64,000 nt of DNA from Namhaeicola sp039714555 (GTDB lineage Bacteria; Bacteroidota; Bacteroidia; Flavobacteriales; Flavobacteriaceae), in the NCBI GenBank assembly GCA_039714555.1, contig JBDLJB010000009.1, positions 29,113-93,112 of the forward strand, in the 5' to 3' direction. A program made the position numbers and the translations under genes. Below, one piece after another: positions 1 to 8,530 of the stretch. Positions within the stretch are counted from its first letter, which is position 1. Each line of letters starts with the position of its first letter. Below the pieces are notes generated by a model. That model was not told the origin of the DNA and did no database searches. It was given only the letters and a program-made list of their open reading frames with translations.

Positions 1-1
1 A

Positions 2-619
2 AATGAAGAATTCGGCAAGGGTATTCATGGCTTTTGGAATGGAATCTGGTGGTCAGCAGTAACAATGACCACAGTAGGGTATGGAGATAAATCCCCAAAA
101 ACATTTGGTGGAAGAGTTGTTGGTTTGATCTGGATGTTTGCGGCAATTATTTTAATCTCAAGTATTACTGCAGGAATTACTTCATCGCTTACCGTTAAAA
201 AATTAAGCTGGTCCAATGATGATTTATCTACATTTAAAGAAGTTACAATAGGTACTGTAAAAGGTTCGGCAACCGAACGGAGATTACTTGATAATTATTA
301 CAATAATTTAAAAAGCTATCATACTTTTGATGAATTATTATATGGCTTAAAAAAAGATGAAGTTCAAGTTGTTGCTTATGATGAACCTCTTTTACGATTT
401 GTTCTTAAAAATGAAAAGGATTTTAAAGATTTTGAATTTTTAAATATTTCATTTAATCAATCTTTATATGCCATGGGCTTTTCTAAAAAGTTAAGTGCCA
501 AGAAAAAAGCTGAAATGTCACAAAAAATATTAGAATTTTCTGAAAGTAATGATTGGAAGATCTTGTTATCAAAATACGATCTGATTAACAATCAACGTCT
601 TATTTTAGAAACAAAGTAA
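2..619 (+). CDS. GluR0-like potassium-selective ligand-gated channel (5' end outside window)
   Basis: The reading frame is open from base 2 to the stop at 617-619, so only the C-terminal 205 residues are seen. The order is pore loop, membrane helix, then a periplasmic-binding-protein lobe. The pore loop carries TMTTVGYGD, the K+-channel selectivity filter, at visible residues 21-29. A hydrophobic helix follows at about 39-63. The rest resembles the second lobe of SBP_bac_3 amino-acid-binding proteins, including AYDEPLL, where the Asp usually binds the ligand amino group. This helix-P-loop-helix inserted in a binding protein is the architecture of bacterial ionotropic glutamate receptors such as GluR0. 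The first lobe and first helix must lie upstream. The stop is one base from the stop of the convergent next gene. Channel class is well supported; the ligand is inferred only. Confidence 0.85.
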   Translation, partial: NEEFGKGIHGFWNGIWWSAVTMTTVGYGDKSPKTFGGRVVGLIWMFAAIILISSITAGITSSLTVKKLSWSNDDLSTFKEVTIGTVKGSATERRLLDNYYNNLKSYHTFDELLYGLKKDEVQVVAYDEPLLRFVLKNEKDFKDFEFLNISFNQSLYAMGFSKKLSAKKKAEMSQKILEFSESNDWKILLSKYDLINNQRLILETK

Positions 620-620
620 A

Positions 621-1322
621 TTATTCCACAACATTAGGATTTTTCATCAAACCAAATTTATCTATTGGCATTTCTACAAAATGCTCTAACATTTCTTGAA
701 TATCACCTTCTACAACTGATAGATCTTCTCTGATCAATTGTACAAGATTATCTAAGGACACAAAATATTCTTTAAAAGAATCTTCTTCTAATGGAATTTC
801 CAAACTTTTATAAATTGAAGCAAGAAAATCTGGATGCTTATTAAAATATTTTACGAAGTGTTTAATTTGTTTTTTTGACATATTTCGGGGATATAAGCAG
901 CCATATACCTTTAATTGCACTATGAATTGTGAAAAGGTTGAAACTAAATCAGAACTTGCAACCATAGCTGATTCACCTATTTTATTTTCTACCACTTCAA
1001 TTTCATCTTTATCGATGAAACCATCATCATCCATTTTAAAAATTATTTCTAAAATATTTTGATACATATCAATTTTTTTATCAAATAATTTTTTTTCAAA
1101 TTCACCTTCTCTTTCATGCCTGGATTGTATTTTCATAACTACCATCATTGCAGCAACAGTAAACGATGCCCCTAAGGTTGCAGCTAAAATTTCAATGGTA
1201 AAATCACTAACTCCCTGTTTAAAAAAAAGATGTAAAAATAAGAATGCAAAAATTGCAAAGATTGCCGCATAGAGTACAATTAATGAATCCCTTTGCTTTG
1301 AAGTTTTATTTTTTTTCATCAT
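621..1322 (-). CDS. Unknown two-TM membrane protein
   Basis: 233 residues, not recognised as a named family. A basic N-terminus (KKNKTSKQRD) precedes two hydrophobic segments at about 13-34 and 40-64, which form a tight hairpin in the membrane. The remaining 165 residues are soluble and charged. They begin with a helical, coiled-coil-like stretch (SRHEREGEFEKKLFDKK) and contain several short helices rich in Asp, Glu, Phe and Leu. By the positive-inside rule the soluble part is probably cytoplasmic. The gene is monocistronic and converges with the receptor-channel gene, stops one base apart. Two ATG codons (1322 and 1319) are adjacent and either could be used. No catalytic motif is visible and no function is proposed. 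Confidence 0.75.
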   Translation of the reverse strand: MMKKNKTSKQRDSLIVLYAAIFAIFAFLFLHLFFKQGVSDFTIEILAATLGASFTVAAMMVVMKIQSRHEREGEFEKKLFDKKIDMYQNILEIIFKMDDDGFIDKDEIEVVENKIGESAMVASSDLVSTFSQFIVQLKVYGCLYPRNMSKKQIKHFVKYFNKHPDFLASIYKSLEIPLEEDSFKEYFVSLDNLVQLIREDLSVVEGDIQEMLEHFVEMPIDKFGLMKNPNVVE

Positions 1323-1407
1323 GTTTCATTTGTGGTTTAAATATATACAATTATACTTTGAGATAAAATATATTTGTAATAAACTTGATAAAAGGACTAG
1401 TCTATGA

Positions 1408-2586
1408 TTAGTTTATTAAATTTATATGTTTACTCCATGTTTTATCAAAATCAATTCTCAAACCAATAACAAAAACGTTAGATCTTTCTGCCCCTGATTC
1501 GTCAAAACTTTTGTTATTATATCTATACTCAGAATAAACAGAAGCATATTTAAGGAAATGATATTGTGCGCCTAACAAATAAAAACGTTTGCTAAAATCT
1601 TTAGGTAATAATCTGTTATCTGATTCGGGTTTTTCATAATTAATTCCTGCCAATACCTTTAAATGATTATTCATAAATGAATAAGTAGCTACAATTTCAT
1701 AACCTTTTCCCGGATATACTATAGATTCAAGTTCTTCTGTTTCAGGATTAATAATATTGACAAAATCACCATTTTTCTGACTTGCATAAATAGCAGATAT
1801 TAATAACGGTCCATTTTTATAATCAATTCCTGCGGTAAAATATATAGGGTCACCTTCTAATCCTTGAAGATTTGGAAGTTCTAAAAACTTTGGCCCTAAT
1901 AATGCTTTATTGTAAGCTGTACCTAAGGTTAAATGATCTGTTAAATGAAGCCTTAAAGAAGCACCATAATTATCAAAAATATTTGAACCGCCCCTGGCTC
2001 TCATTTGTGTTTGTAAACCCACATCAAATTTCCAAAACGAATTTCTATAAATAATGGCACTTTCAGCTCTACCGGTTCCTGTTTCCCCACCATCGCCACC
2101 AGTTGGAGAATATACATAACTCGCCTGTGCACTTATAACATTAAAAATATCTGTTTTTCCGGCTACATCTTTATAAACACTATTCAATTTACCAATTGTT
2201 AAATTACCGTATTCAGCAAAATCAACCCCTAAAAAACCCAATCGAGTTGAAAAAGTACTTTTTTTATCACTAAATTCTAAAATAGTAAAGCCATCATTAC
2301 TTGTGTTTGGGTCAGCTTGAAAGCTAAATTGATTGTCAATTAAATTAACCGCAAACTCACCACCAAAATAAACTTTAAACTTTTCATTTTCTCCAAAATA
2401 ATAGTCAAATTCAAAACCTACTCTGGGGCTAGCATCCTGTATTTCGGTTTCACCATTAAATGCAGCTAAATGTGCTCTAAAAATTCCATAAGTATTAAAC
2501 TCTAAATTTTTTGTTAATGTATCTTCTTGACTGATTATTGATCCAGTAAAAAATAGGAAGACGAAAAAAGAAAATATTTGTTTCAT
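1408..2586 (-). CDS. Gram-negative general porin-like outer-membrane beta-barrel
   Basis: 392 residues with a signal peptide ending near residue 19 (SIISQ). The mature protein is a series of alternating hydrophobic and polar strands with many aromatic residues, as in a 16-stranded porin. The stretch FLGVDFAEYGNLTIGKLNS matches the conserved first-strand region of general porins, where an (F/L)-x-G-L-x(n)-G-T-x-x-G-R signature is usual. The C-terminus (VIGLRIDFDKTW) resembles a last strand followed by a short extension. It would sit in the outer membrane and pass small solutes or anions; substrate selectivity cannot be read from sequence. It stands alone with 213 bases of AT-rich, gene-free DNA upstream, in which no clear promoter was found. 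Confidence 0.8.
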   Translation of the reverse strand: MKQIFSFFVFLFFTGSIISQEDTLTKNLEFNTYGIFRAHLAAFNGETEIQDASPRVGFEFDYYFGENEKFKVYFGGEFAVNLIDNQFSFQADPNTSNDGFTILEFSDKKSTFSTRLGFLGVDFAEYGNLTIGKLNSVYKDVAGKTDIFNVISAQASYVYSPTGGDGGETGTGRAESAIIYRNSFWKFDVGLQTQMRARGGSNIFDNYGASLRLHLTDHLTLGTAYNKALLGPKFLELPNLQGLEGDPIYFTAGIDYKNGPLLISAIYASQKNGDFVNIINPETEELESIVYPGKGYEIVATYSFMNNHLKVLAGINYEKPESDNRLLPKDFSKRFYLLGAQYHFLKYASVYSEYRYNNKSFDESGAERSNVFVIGLRIDFDKTWSKHINLIN

Positions 2587-2799
2587 TAAAGTTTGGTTTT
2601 ACTTTTTTTTAAAGATTAAATTTACAATTTTATTATTATATAAAAGAAATTGAGTAAAAATTTCTAAATATATAATTAATGATTCGAGTTTTTTGAATTT
2701 TTTTCTAAATCACTTGAACATAATAACAAATTAATATTATCATAACCTTTATTTAATTAAATCAAATTTAATAATTATTTAATAAGACAGAATTGTTAA

Positions 2800-3717
2800 T
2801 TAAAAAGTAAATTCATTTTTAAAAACAGTTAAAACCTCTAATAATGTTCTGGTTGGGATATTGGTCAATGCATTGATTTGCATATTGGGTTTCACTTTTA
2901 ATTCTCTCAATTTTAATTGCTGATTGATAAACAAAGTTTCCAAATTTGGATAAAGCTTTTTGAGATTATCCACTATGTAATTAATAGATAAATTATCTTC
3001 AACCAAATTATAATTTCCTTTTGGTAAATTACTGAATATCAATTCTTTTAAAACATTTGTAGTTTTATCAATATGAATAAATGAACGATGTTGTTCACCG
3101 GTACCTTGAATTGCAATTCGATTTTTATAATTGGCTTCAAACATAAATTTATTGATCACCGAATCAAAACGCATACTTTTACTATAACCGTAGATATTAC
3201 CACAACGAATTATATAGGTTTCCATGTCTTTATTTAAAAGTCTATTTACATGCTCTTCACCTCTTAACTTAGAAATACCGTAAAAGGTCTTTGGATTTGG
3301 ATTGGTATTTTTATTTACTTCTTTTGAAGATGCACCATAAACTGAAGCACTACTGGTGTAAATAAATTTTTTAACATTGCTTTCTTCAACTGCATAAATA
3401 ACTTCGGCAGTTCCCCAATGGTTTATTTGCTCAAAAAGATGTGGGTTTTGATCTGCAAAAGGCGTTGTAACATTAGCTGCCAAATGATATACCACATCTA
3501 CACCCTTTAAGGTTTTTTTTAGCAAACGCGAGTCGAGAATATCTCCTTGAATAAATTTTATTTTATTACTGAGTTTTTGTGTGCCTATAAATAAATTGAT
3601 ATTTCCCCTACTCAAATTGTCATAAATAATAATTTGTTCTACTTCAGGATTTTTATCCAATTCATAAGTTAATTCTGTTCCTATATATCCGGCTCCACCG
3701 GTGATGAGTATTTTCAT
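2800..3717 (-). CDS. NAD-dependent sugar epimerase/dehydratase (extended SDR)
   Basis: 305 residues. The N-terminal Rossmann fold begins with ITGGAGYIG (residues 5-13), the NAD-binding glycine motif of extended short-chain dehydrogenases. DILDS around 59-63 and HLAA at 78-81 are further cofactor-site motifs. The catalytic YxxxK is Y146-K150 (YGISK), with SSAS at 122-125 supplying the catalytic Ser. The family acts on nucleotide sugars, mostly UDP- or GDP-linked, by oxidation at C4 followed by epimerisation or dehydration. Which sugar is used cannot be told. The start lies 9 bases after the stop of cysH on the same strand, so the two are very likely co-transcribed from the promoter upstream of cysH. 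Confidence 0.9.
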   Translation of the reverse strand: MKILITGGAGYIGTELTYELDKNPEVEQIIIYDNLSRGNINLFIGTQKLSNKIKFIQGDILDSRLLKKTLKGVDVVYHLAANVTTPFADQNPHLFEQINHWGTAEVIYAVEESNVKKFIYTSSASVYGASSKEVNKNTNPNPKTFYGISKLRGEEHVNRLLNKDMETYIIRCGNIYGYSKSMRFDSVINKFMFEANYKNRIAIQGTGEQHRSFIHIDKTTNVLKELIFSNLPKGNYNLVEDNLSINYIVDNLKKLYPNLETLFINQQLKLRELKVKPNMQINALTNIPTRTLLEVLTVFKNEFTF

Positions 3718-3726
3718 TTGAAAGTT

Positions 3727-4380
3727 TTACTTTTTAACAAGATCCGTATGCAATCCACATTCAGTTTTATTTAAACCTGCCCACCTACCTGAACGGTCAT
3801 TAGTGAAATCAATTTTTTGAGTGCAAGGTTCACAACCAATGCTTATGTAACCTTTTTCCTCAAGCGGATGTTTTGGTAAATTATATTTTTTAATATAATC
3901 ATAGATCATTTTATTGTTCCAATCTAAAATAGGGTGGAAGCGTTTGCAATTAAAAGCACCATCTTCTTCAACTTCCATTTTTTCTCTGTTCTCATTTTGA
4001 TCTGCTCTAATACCGTTGATCCAAATGTCATAATCCGCTAAAACCGTTTCCATAGGTTGGGTTTTATTAAGATAACAGCAGTGATCCGGGTCAGAAGTAA
4101 AAAGTAAATTACCATTGCAATCTTTTTGATTGATCTTAGATACTTTTGGATTTATATTTACAAGGTTTAAATCTAACAATTTTACTACATTATCTCTAAA
4201 TTGTAAAGTTTTTGGGAAGAGGTATCCGGTATTGATAAACATTATCGGAATAGATTTATCGATTTCACTTATAATGTGTAACAAAGGAATGCTATGAGTT
4301 TGAAAAGAAGAAGTAATAAATATTTTTAATCCTTCTTTTTTATAATTTTCAATGTATTTTTTAATGTTACCAACAGTCAT
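3727..4380 (-). CDS. cysH: Assimilatory APS/PAPS reductase (Fe-S type CysH)
   Basis: 217 residues of the PAPS-reductase family (adenine-nucleotide alpha-hydrolase fold). Two cysteine pairs, CC at 101-102 and CxxC at 183-186 (CEPC), are the four ligands of the [4Fe-4S] cluster that marks the adenylylsulfate-using branch. The C-terminal ECGLH (Cys208) is the catalytic cysteine that receives the sulfonate. INGIRADQNENR and CKRFHPILDW are family-typical. The enzyme reduces APS to sulfite and AMP with thioredoxin in the cytoplasm for cysteine synthesis. No cysD, cysN or sulfite-reductase gene is adjacent, which is unusual for assimilation clusters; the only partner is the sugar epimerase 9 bases downstream. 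A canonical flavobacterial promoter lies 23-53 bases upstream. Confidence 0.92.
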   Translation of the reverse strand: MTVGNIKKYIENYKKEGLKIFITSSFQTHSIPLLHIISEIDKSIPIMFINTGYLFPKTLQFRDNVVKLLDLNLVNINPKVSKINQKDCNGNLLFTSDPDHCCYLNKTQPMETVLADYDIWINGIRADQNENREKMEVEEDGAFNCKRFHPILDWNNKMIYDYIKKYNLPKHPLEEKGYISIGCEPCTQKIDFTNDRSGRWAGLNKTECGLHTDLVKK

Positions 4381-4402
4381 TAAAGAAAGTTTTAAAGTGA
4401 AG

Positions 4403-4433
4403 CAAATGTAACATTTTCATATTCTGATAGCAA
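4403..4433 (-). promoter_or_regulatory. Flavobacterial promoter of cysH-epimerase
   Basis: On the minus strand a TTG (complement of 4431-4433) is followed after exactly 20 bases by TACATTTG (complement of 4403-4410). This fits the Bacteroidota housekeeping promoter TTG-N17-23-TAnnTTTG. It ends 22 bases before the cysH start. Confidence 0.7.
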
Positions 4434-4451
4434 TCTTTTTTATTGATTTAT

Positions 4452-4459
4452 TACATTTG
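4452..4459 (+). promoter_or_regulatory. -7 box TACATTTG of rdgB
   Basis: TACATTTG matches the TAnnTTTG -7 element, 20 bases before the rdgB ATG. No TTG is found at the expected -33 distance, so only the -7 half is supported. Confidence 0.45.
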
Positions 4460-4479
4460 TTTCCCTAAATACACCTATA

Positions 4480-5070
4480 ATGAAAATTGTTTTTGCTACT
4501 AATAATAAAAATAAGGCAGAAGAGATAAAAGCTTTATTACCTGATCATATTGAAATTTTAAGTTTAAAAGATATTGGTTGTACCGAAGAGATAGAAGAAA
4601 CAGAAGATACAATTGAAGGAAATGCCAAATTAAAAGCCAATTATATTACAAAAAATTACGGTTATGATTGTTTTGCAGATGATACCGGATTAGAAGTTGA
4701 TGCATTAGATGGCGCACCAGGAGTTTATGCCGCCAGATATGCAGGCGAAAACGTTACTTATGAAGATAATTTACAAAAATTATTGTATGAAATGCAAAAT
4801 AAAACTGATAGAAAAGCTCGGTTTAGAACAGTTATTGCCTTGAATTTAAAGGATAAGCAATATTTGTATGAAGGAATATGTAAGGGAAAGATATTATATC
4901 AAAAACAAGGAGGTAAGGGATTTGGATATGACCCCATTTTTCAACCTGATGGATTTGACAGATCCTTCGCCGAAATGAGTTTAGAGGAAAAAGGAAAAAT
5001 ATCACATAGAGGTATCGCAACGAGAGCGTTAATAAAATTTTTAAAGGCTAAAGTTGAAAGTGAAAAGTAA
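4480..5070 (+). CDS. rdgB: Non-canonical purine NTP pyrophosphatase (RdgB/HAM1)
   Basis: 196 residues, the usual length for the family. The N-terminal ATNNKNKAEEI is the phosphate-binding motif. ADDTGLEVDALDGAPGVYAA carries the catalytic Asp pair, GGKGFGYDPIF forms the base-recognition loop, and SHRGIATRAL is the C-terminal signature. The enzyme hydrolyses dITP, ITP and XTP to monophosphates and pyrophosphate in the cytoplasm, keeping deaminated purines out of DNA and RNA. It is transcribed divergently from cysH across a 99-base gap that holds a -7 box for each direction. The downstream gene is convergent, so rdgB is probably monocistronic. Confidence 0.95.
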   Translation: MKIVFATNNKNKAEEIKALLPDHIEILSLKDIGCTEEIEETEDTIEGNAKLKANYITKNYGYDCFADDTGLEVDALDGAPGVYAARYAGENVTYEDNLQKLLYEMQNKTDRKARFRTVIALNLKDKQYLYEGICKGKILYQKQGGKGFGYDPIFQPDGFDRSFAEMSLEEKGKISHRGIATRALIKFLKAKVESEK

Positions 5071-5192
5071 AAAGGAAAAATGTTAAAAATTTGATATACT
5101 TCTTATTAAAAATATTAATAACCTCCAATGATGTGTAATTATGAGTAGTTTTTTAATAATCTTCAAATTAGTATTTATATCTTCAAATTAAA

Positions 5193-5741
5193 TCATTTAC
5201 CACCAATCATTTTAGAAACAATTCCTTTTTTTGAAGTCAATTCAGCTAAAATGATACCCGTAAAATGTAGAATTAAAAACGGAATTATATAATAAAGGGT
5301 TAGTTTATGTATATCTTCAGTTATTTTATGTATCGAATCGGGGCCAAATTTAATTAATAATCCACTAATTAAGGTTATACCCAGCAAGAAGTAGAAAACT
5401 CTGTAAACCCAGGCTTGAAATTTTTCTTTAGCACTTATCGGGTTGAATGTCTTTTTATTGTAAGAATGAAAAATCATTCTCAAAATATAAATACCGGTTG
5501 CTACATAACCTATTGTGATATGCCATTCAAACATAGGTTGGCGAATTTGTTTGGCAATTTTAATAGCTTGATCTTTAGTGATCTCAATATCTAAATTTGA
5601 TAAATTATCCATTAAAATAGCTGCAACATGATTTTTTTCCATCCAGTTTAAACGTAAAAACACGGTTAACAAAATAAACAGGATGGCAAATGCCAATGCC
5701 CAGTGTAAAAGTCTATCGAATAATGTATATGAAGTTTTCAT
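5193..5741 (-). CDS. Cytochrome b561-type di-haem membrane protein
   Basis: 182 residues with four hydrophobic segments at about 12-30, 73-92, 111-131 and 148-167. Four histidines are placed as haem ligands: H13 (RLLHW), H74 (FEWHITIGY), H145 (EDIHKL) and H159 (ILHFTG). This is the layout of the prokaryotic cytochrome b561 / Ni-Fe-hydrogenase cytochrome b family, which carries electrons between quinol and a periplasmic partner. No hydrogenase, formate dehydrogenase or cytochrome c gene is adjacent, so the partner is unknown. A periplasmic insert of about 40 residues lies between helices 1 and 2. The gene is 60 bases downstream of parC on the same strand and could be reached by read-through. 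Confidence 0.85.
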   Translation of the reverse strand: MKTSYTLFDRLLHWALAFAILFILLTVFLRLNWMEKNHVAAILMDNLSNLDIEITKDQAIKIAKQIRQPMFEWHITIGYVATGIYILRMIFHSYNKKTFNPISAKEKFQAWVYRVFYFLLGITLISGLLIKFGPDSIHKITEDIHKLTLYYIIPFLILHFTGIILAELTSKKGIVSKMIGGK

Positions 5742-5801
5742 GAATTAAGCATTAAAAAGGTTTCTAAATATTTAATGATTGTTGTACAATATCAATTAAT
5801 T

Positions 5802-8453
5802 TTAAAATAAAGTTGTTTGGCCATCATCTTCAATAGGAGGATCAATTTTATCATTTTCTATTTTATTTTGATCAAGATTCTCTTTACTTTTATTGTCAAT
5901 TATTTCTTCTTCCACTAAATCCACTTCATTGATTTCAGGTTCTTCATAGGGTAGTGGGTCTAATAAATTAATATATTTAATTTTTTCAGCAGTAAGCTGA
6001 TTACCAAGCGATTTAATACCCTTTATTGCGATAAACTCTTCAAGGTTGATTATAAGGTTGTCTAAGCTCTTTTTTGAAAATATTATTTCTGCTACTGGTC
6101 TGTAGTCAACAGCTACAATTTGTAATTGAGTATTTTGATGATTGCTAATAAATTTTTCTTCTTTATTAGGATTTTCAATCATAAATCTTTTAACATAATA
6201 ACGTTCTTTTTCGCCATCAAAATATATAGCTGAAATAGGCTTGTTTGGATTCCATTTCTCTAAAATGATCATATTACTTTCAAAATGAATTGTAAGTTTT
6301 GGTATGATCGTTTTTACAATACCTTTTTGATTGATGATAAGCAGTCTGTCCTCAGCAGTAAATTCGCCCAATAGATCACCTCTATTATCAACATTTAACC
6401 TTTGCACAGTATTGTCAAACCATATTTTTCGAGGTTTTAATGTAGAAATACCTTTTTCTTTCAATTCAATCTTTCTTACAGTATTCTTTGTAACTATATT
6501 ACCACGAGTACTTCTTCCTTTGATAGCCAGATCTGCAAAATCCAGATCCCATTTCAATTTTTTAATTTTCACTGATGAGCGTAATAAGACTGTTACTACT
6601 TCGGCTTCACCATTAGGATTTGCAGTAAAATATAAAACCTTTGAGTTAACATTTCCATTGGTAAGATCATATTCTTTATCCCTGGTAATAGCCGTTACTG
6701 CAAATCGTTTCATATAAGTTGTACCACCTTTTCCATCTCGATAGATTAGATTGTAAATGGTACGTTTATCTCTCTTTTTAAAGACAGCTATATGAATGAT
6801 ATTTTTACCAACAAAAGTCTTAGTATCAACTTTAGTTATGATCATCTTGCCATCTTCTCTAAAAACGATAATATCATCAATATCAGCACAATCAGTTACA
6901 TATTCATCTTTTTTAAGTGATGTACCAATAAAACCTTCTTTGCGATTCACATAAAGCTTTGTATTACGCATTACCACTTTGGTTGCAACTATATCTTCAA
7001 AAAGCCTTATTTCTGTTTTTCTTTTTTTTCCTTTACCGTATTTGGTTTTTAAATTTTTAAAATAATTAATTGCAAAATCAATCAGGTGTTCTAAATTGTG
7101 TTTTACCTCCTTGATTCTATCTTCTAAACTTTCAATATTTTGCTTGGCTTTATCAATATCAAATTTTGATATTTTTTTAATTCTTATTTCCGTCAAGCGG
7201 ATGATATCCTCTTCAGTTACAGCTCTTTTCAGGTGTTTTATATGGGGTTTTAAACCTTTGTCAATCGCTTTGATAACACCTTTCCAGGTATCTTCTTCTT
7301 CAATATCGCGATAGATCCTATTTTCTATAAAAATACGTTCTAATGAAGCAAAATGCCACTGTTCTTCAAGTTCGTTTAACTGAATTTCTAACTCACTTTT
7401 TAATAGATTGACCGTATGATCTGTAGAGTATTTTAAAGCATCGGAAACACCTATAAAAACAGGTTTGTTATCTTGAATGATACAGCACAAAGGTGAGATT
7501 GACATTTCACAATTTGTAAAGGCAAAAAGTGCATCAATTGTTTTATCAGGTGAAACACCACTGGGTAAATAAACTAGGATCTCAACGTTTTTAGCTGTAT
7601 TATCTTCAATACGCTTTATCTTGATCTTACTTTTTTCATTTGCTTTTAAAACAGAATCAATTAATGATGATGTAGTTGTTCCAAAAGGAATCTCGGTAAT
7701 GGCTAAAGTGTTTTTATCAAATTGGGTAATTTTAGCCCTAACTCTTATTTTTCCGCCCTTTTTTCCATCATTATAATTGGAAACATCAGCAATACCACCT
7801 GTTAAAAAATCAGGATAGATATTAAAGCCTCTTCCTTTTAATATTTTGATGGAGGCATCTATAAGTTCATTAAAATTATGAGGTAATATTTTTGTTGATA
7901 AACCAACAGCTATACCTTCACCTCCTTGTGCTAAAAGCAAAGGAAATTTAACAGGAAGATCAACAGGTTCTTTTCTTCTTCCATCATAGGATGATTGCCA
8001 TTCGGTAGTTTTTGGGTTAAAAACTACTTCTAAAGCAAATTTTGATAATCTGGCTTCAATATATCTTGAGGCAGCAGCTCTGTCACCGGTTAAAATGTTC
8101 CCCCAGTTACCCTGCATATCTATCAATAATTCTTTTTGTCCCAATTGTACCATGGCATCGGCAATACTAGCATCTCCATGTGGATGATATTGCATGGTAT
8201 GGCCCACAATATTGGCAACTTTATTATACCTGCCGTCATCCAAATCTTTCATTGACTGCATGATACGACGTTGTACCGGTTTGAAACCATCATCAATTGC
8301 AGGTACGGCTCTTTCGAGAATTACATAAGAAGCATAATCTAAAAACCAATCCTGATACATACCAGACACCTTAGTAATGGCATCATTGGTAGATTCATCT
8401 GAAATATTTTCTATTTCCTGATTATTATCTTCTTTATTTATGTTTTCCTCCAT
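5802..8453 (-). CDS. parC: DNA topoisomerase IV subunit A
   Basis: 883 residues. The breakage-reunion domain occupies roughly 30-490, with the active-site tyrosine in AAASRYIEARLS (Tyr131). A C-terminal region with degenerate GyrA-like blades follows (about 500-810), and then an acidic tail rich in Glu, Asp and Asn. With ParE it forms the heterotetramer that decatenates daughter chromosomes. The assignment as ParC rather than GyrA rests on pairing with parE and the absence of a clear GyrA box. The quinolone-contact loop reads HPHGDASIAD (90-99), so Ala95 stands where E. coli GyrA has Ser83. It follows parE by 77 bases on the same strand, so an operon is likely. Confidence 0.94.
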   Translation of the reverse strand: MEENINKEDNNQEIENISDESTNDAITKVSGMYQDWFLDYASYVILERAVPAIDDGFKPVQRRIMQSMKDLDDGRYNKVANIVGHTMQYHPHGDASIADAMVQLGQKELLIDMQGNWGNILTGDRAAASRYIEARLSKFALEVVFNPKTTEWQSSYDGRRKEPVDLPVKFPLLLAQGGEGIAVGLSTKILPHNFNELIDASIKILKGRGFNIYPDFLTGGIADVSNYNDGKKGGKIRVRAKITQFDKNTLAITEIPFGTTTSSLIDSVLKANEKSKIKIKRIEDNTAKNVEILVYLPSGVSPDKTIDALFAFTNCEMSISPLCCIIQDNKPVFIGVSDALKYSTDHTVNLLKSELEIQLNELEEQWHFASLERIFIENRIYRDIEEEDTWKGVIKAIDKGLKPHIKHLKRAVTEEDIIRLTEIRIKKISKFDIDKAKQNIESLEDRIKEVKHNLEHLIDFAINYFKNLKTKYGKGKKRKTEIRLFEDIVATKVVMRNTKLYVNRKEGFIGTSLKKDEYVTDCADIDDIIVFREDGKMIITKVDTKTFVGKNIIHIAVFKKRDKRTIYNLIYRDGKGGTTYMKRFAVTAITRDKEYDLTNGNVNSKVLYFTANPNGEAEVVTVLLRSSVKIKKLKWDLDFADLAIKGRSTRGNIVTKNTVRKIELKEKGISTLKPRKIWFDNTVQRLNVDNRGDLLGEFTAEDRLLIINQKGIVKTIIPKLTIHFESNMIILEKWNPNKPISAIYFDGEKERYYVKRFMIENPNKEEKFISNHQNTQLQIVAVDYRPVAEIIFSKKSLDNLIINLEEFIAIKGIKSLGNQLTAEKIKYINLLDPLPYEEPEINEVDLVEEEIIDNKSKENLDQNKIENDKIDPPIEDDGQTTLF

Positions 8454-8530
8454 ATATTTAAATCATATAGAATTAATTAACTACATTATTTTGTAGTTAA
8501 AAGATGATTATCTTGTTTAATTTCTTGTTG

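Noticed and set aside
6331..6717. 128-codon plus-strand frame inside parC
   Set aside because: Lies antisense within a strongly conserved gene and is a by-product of its codon use.
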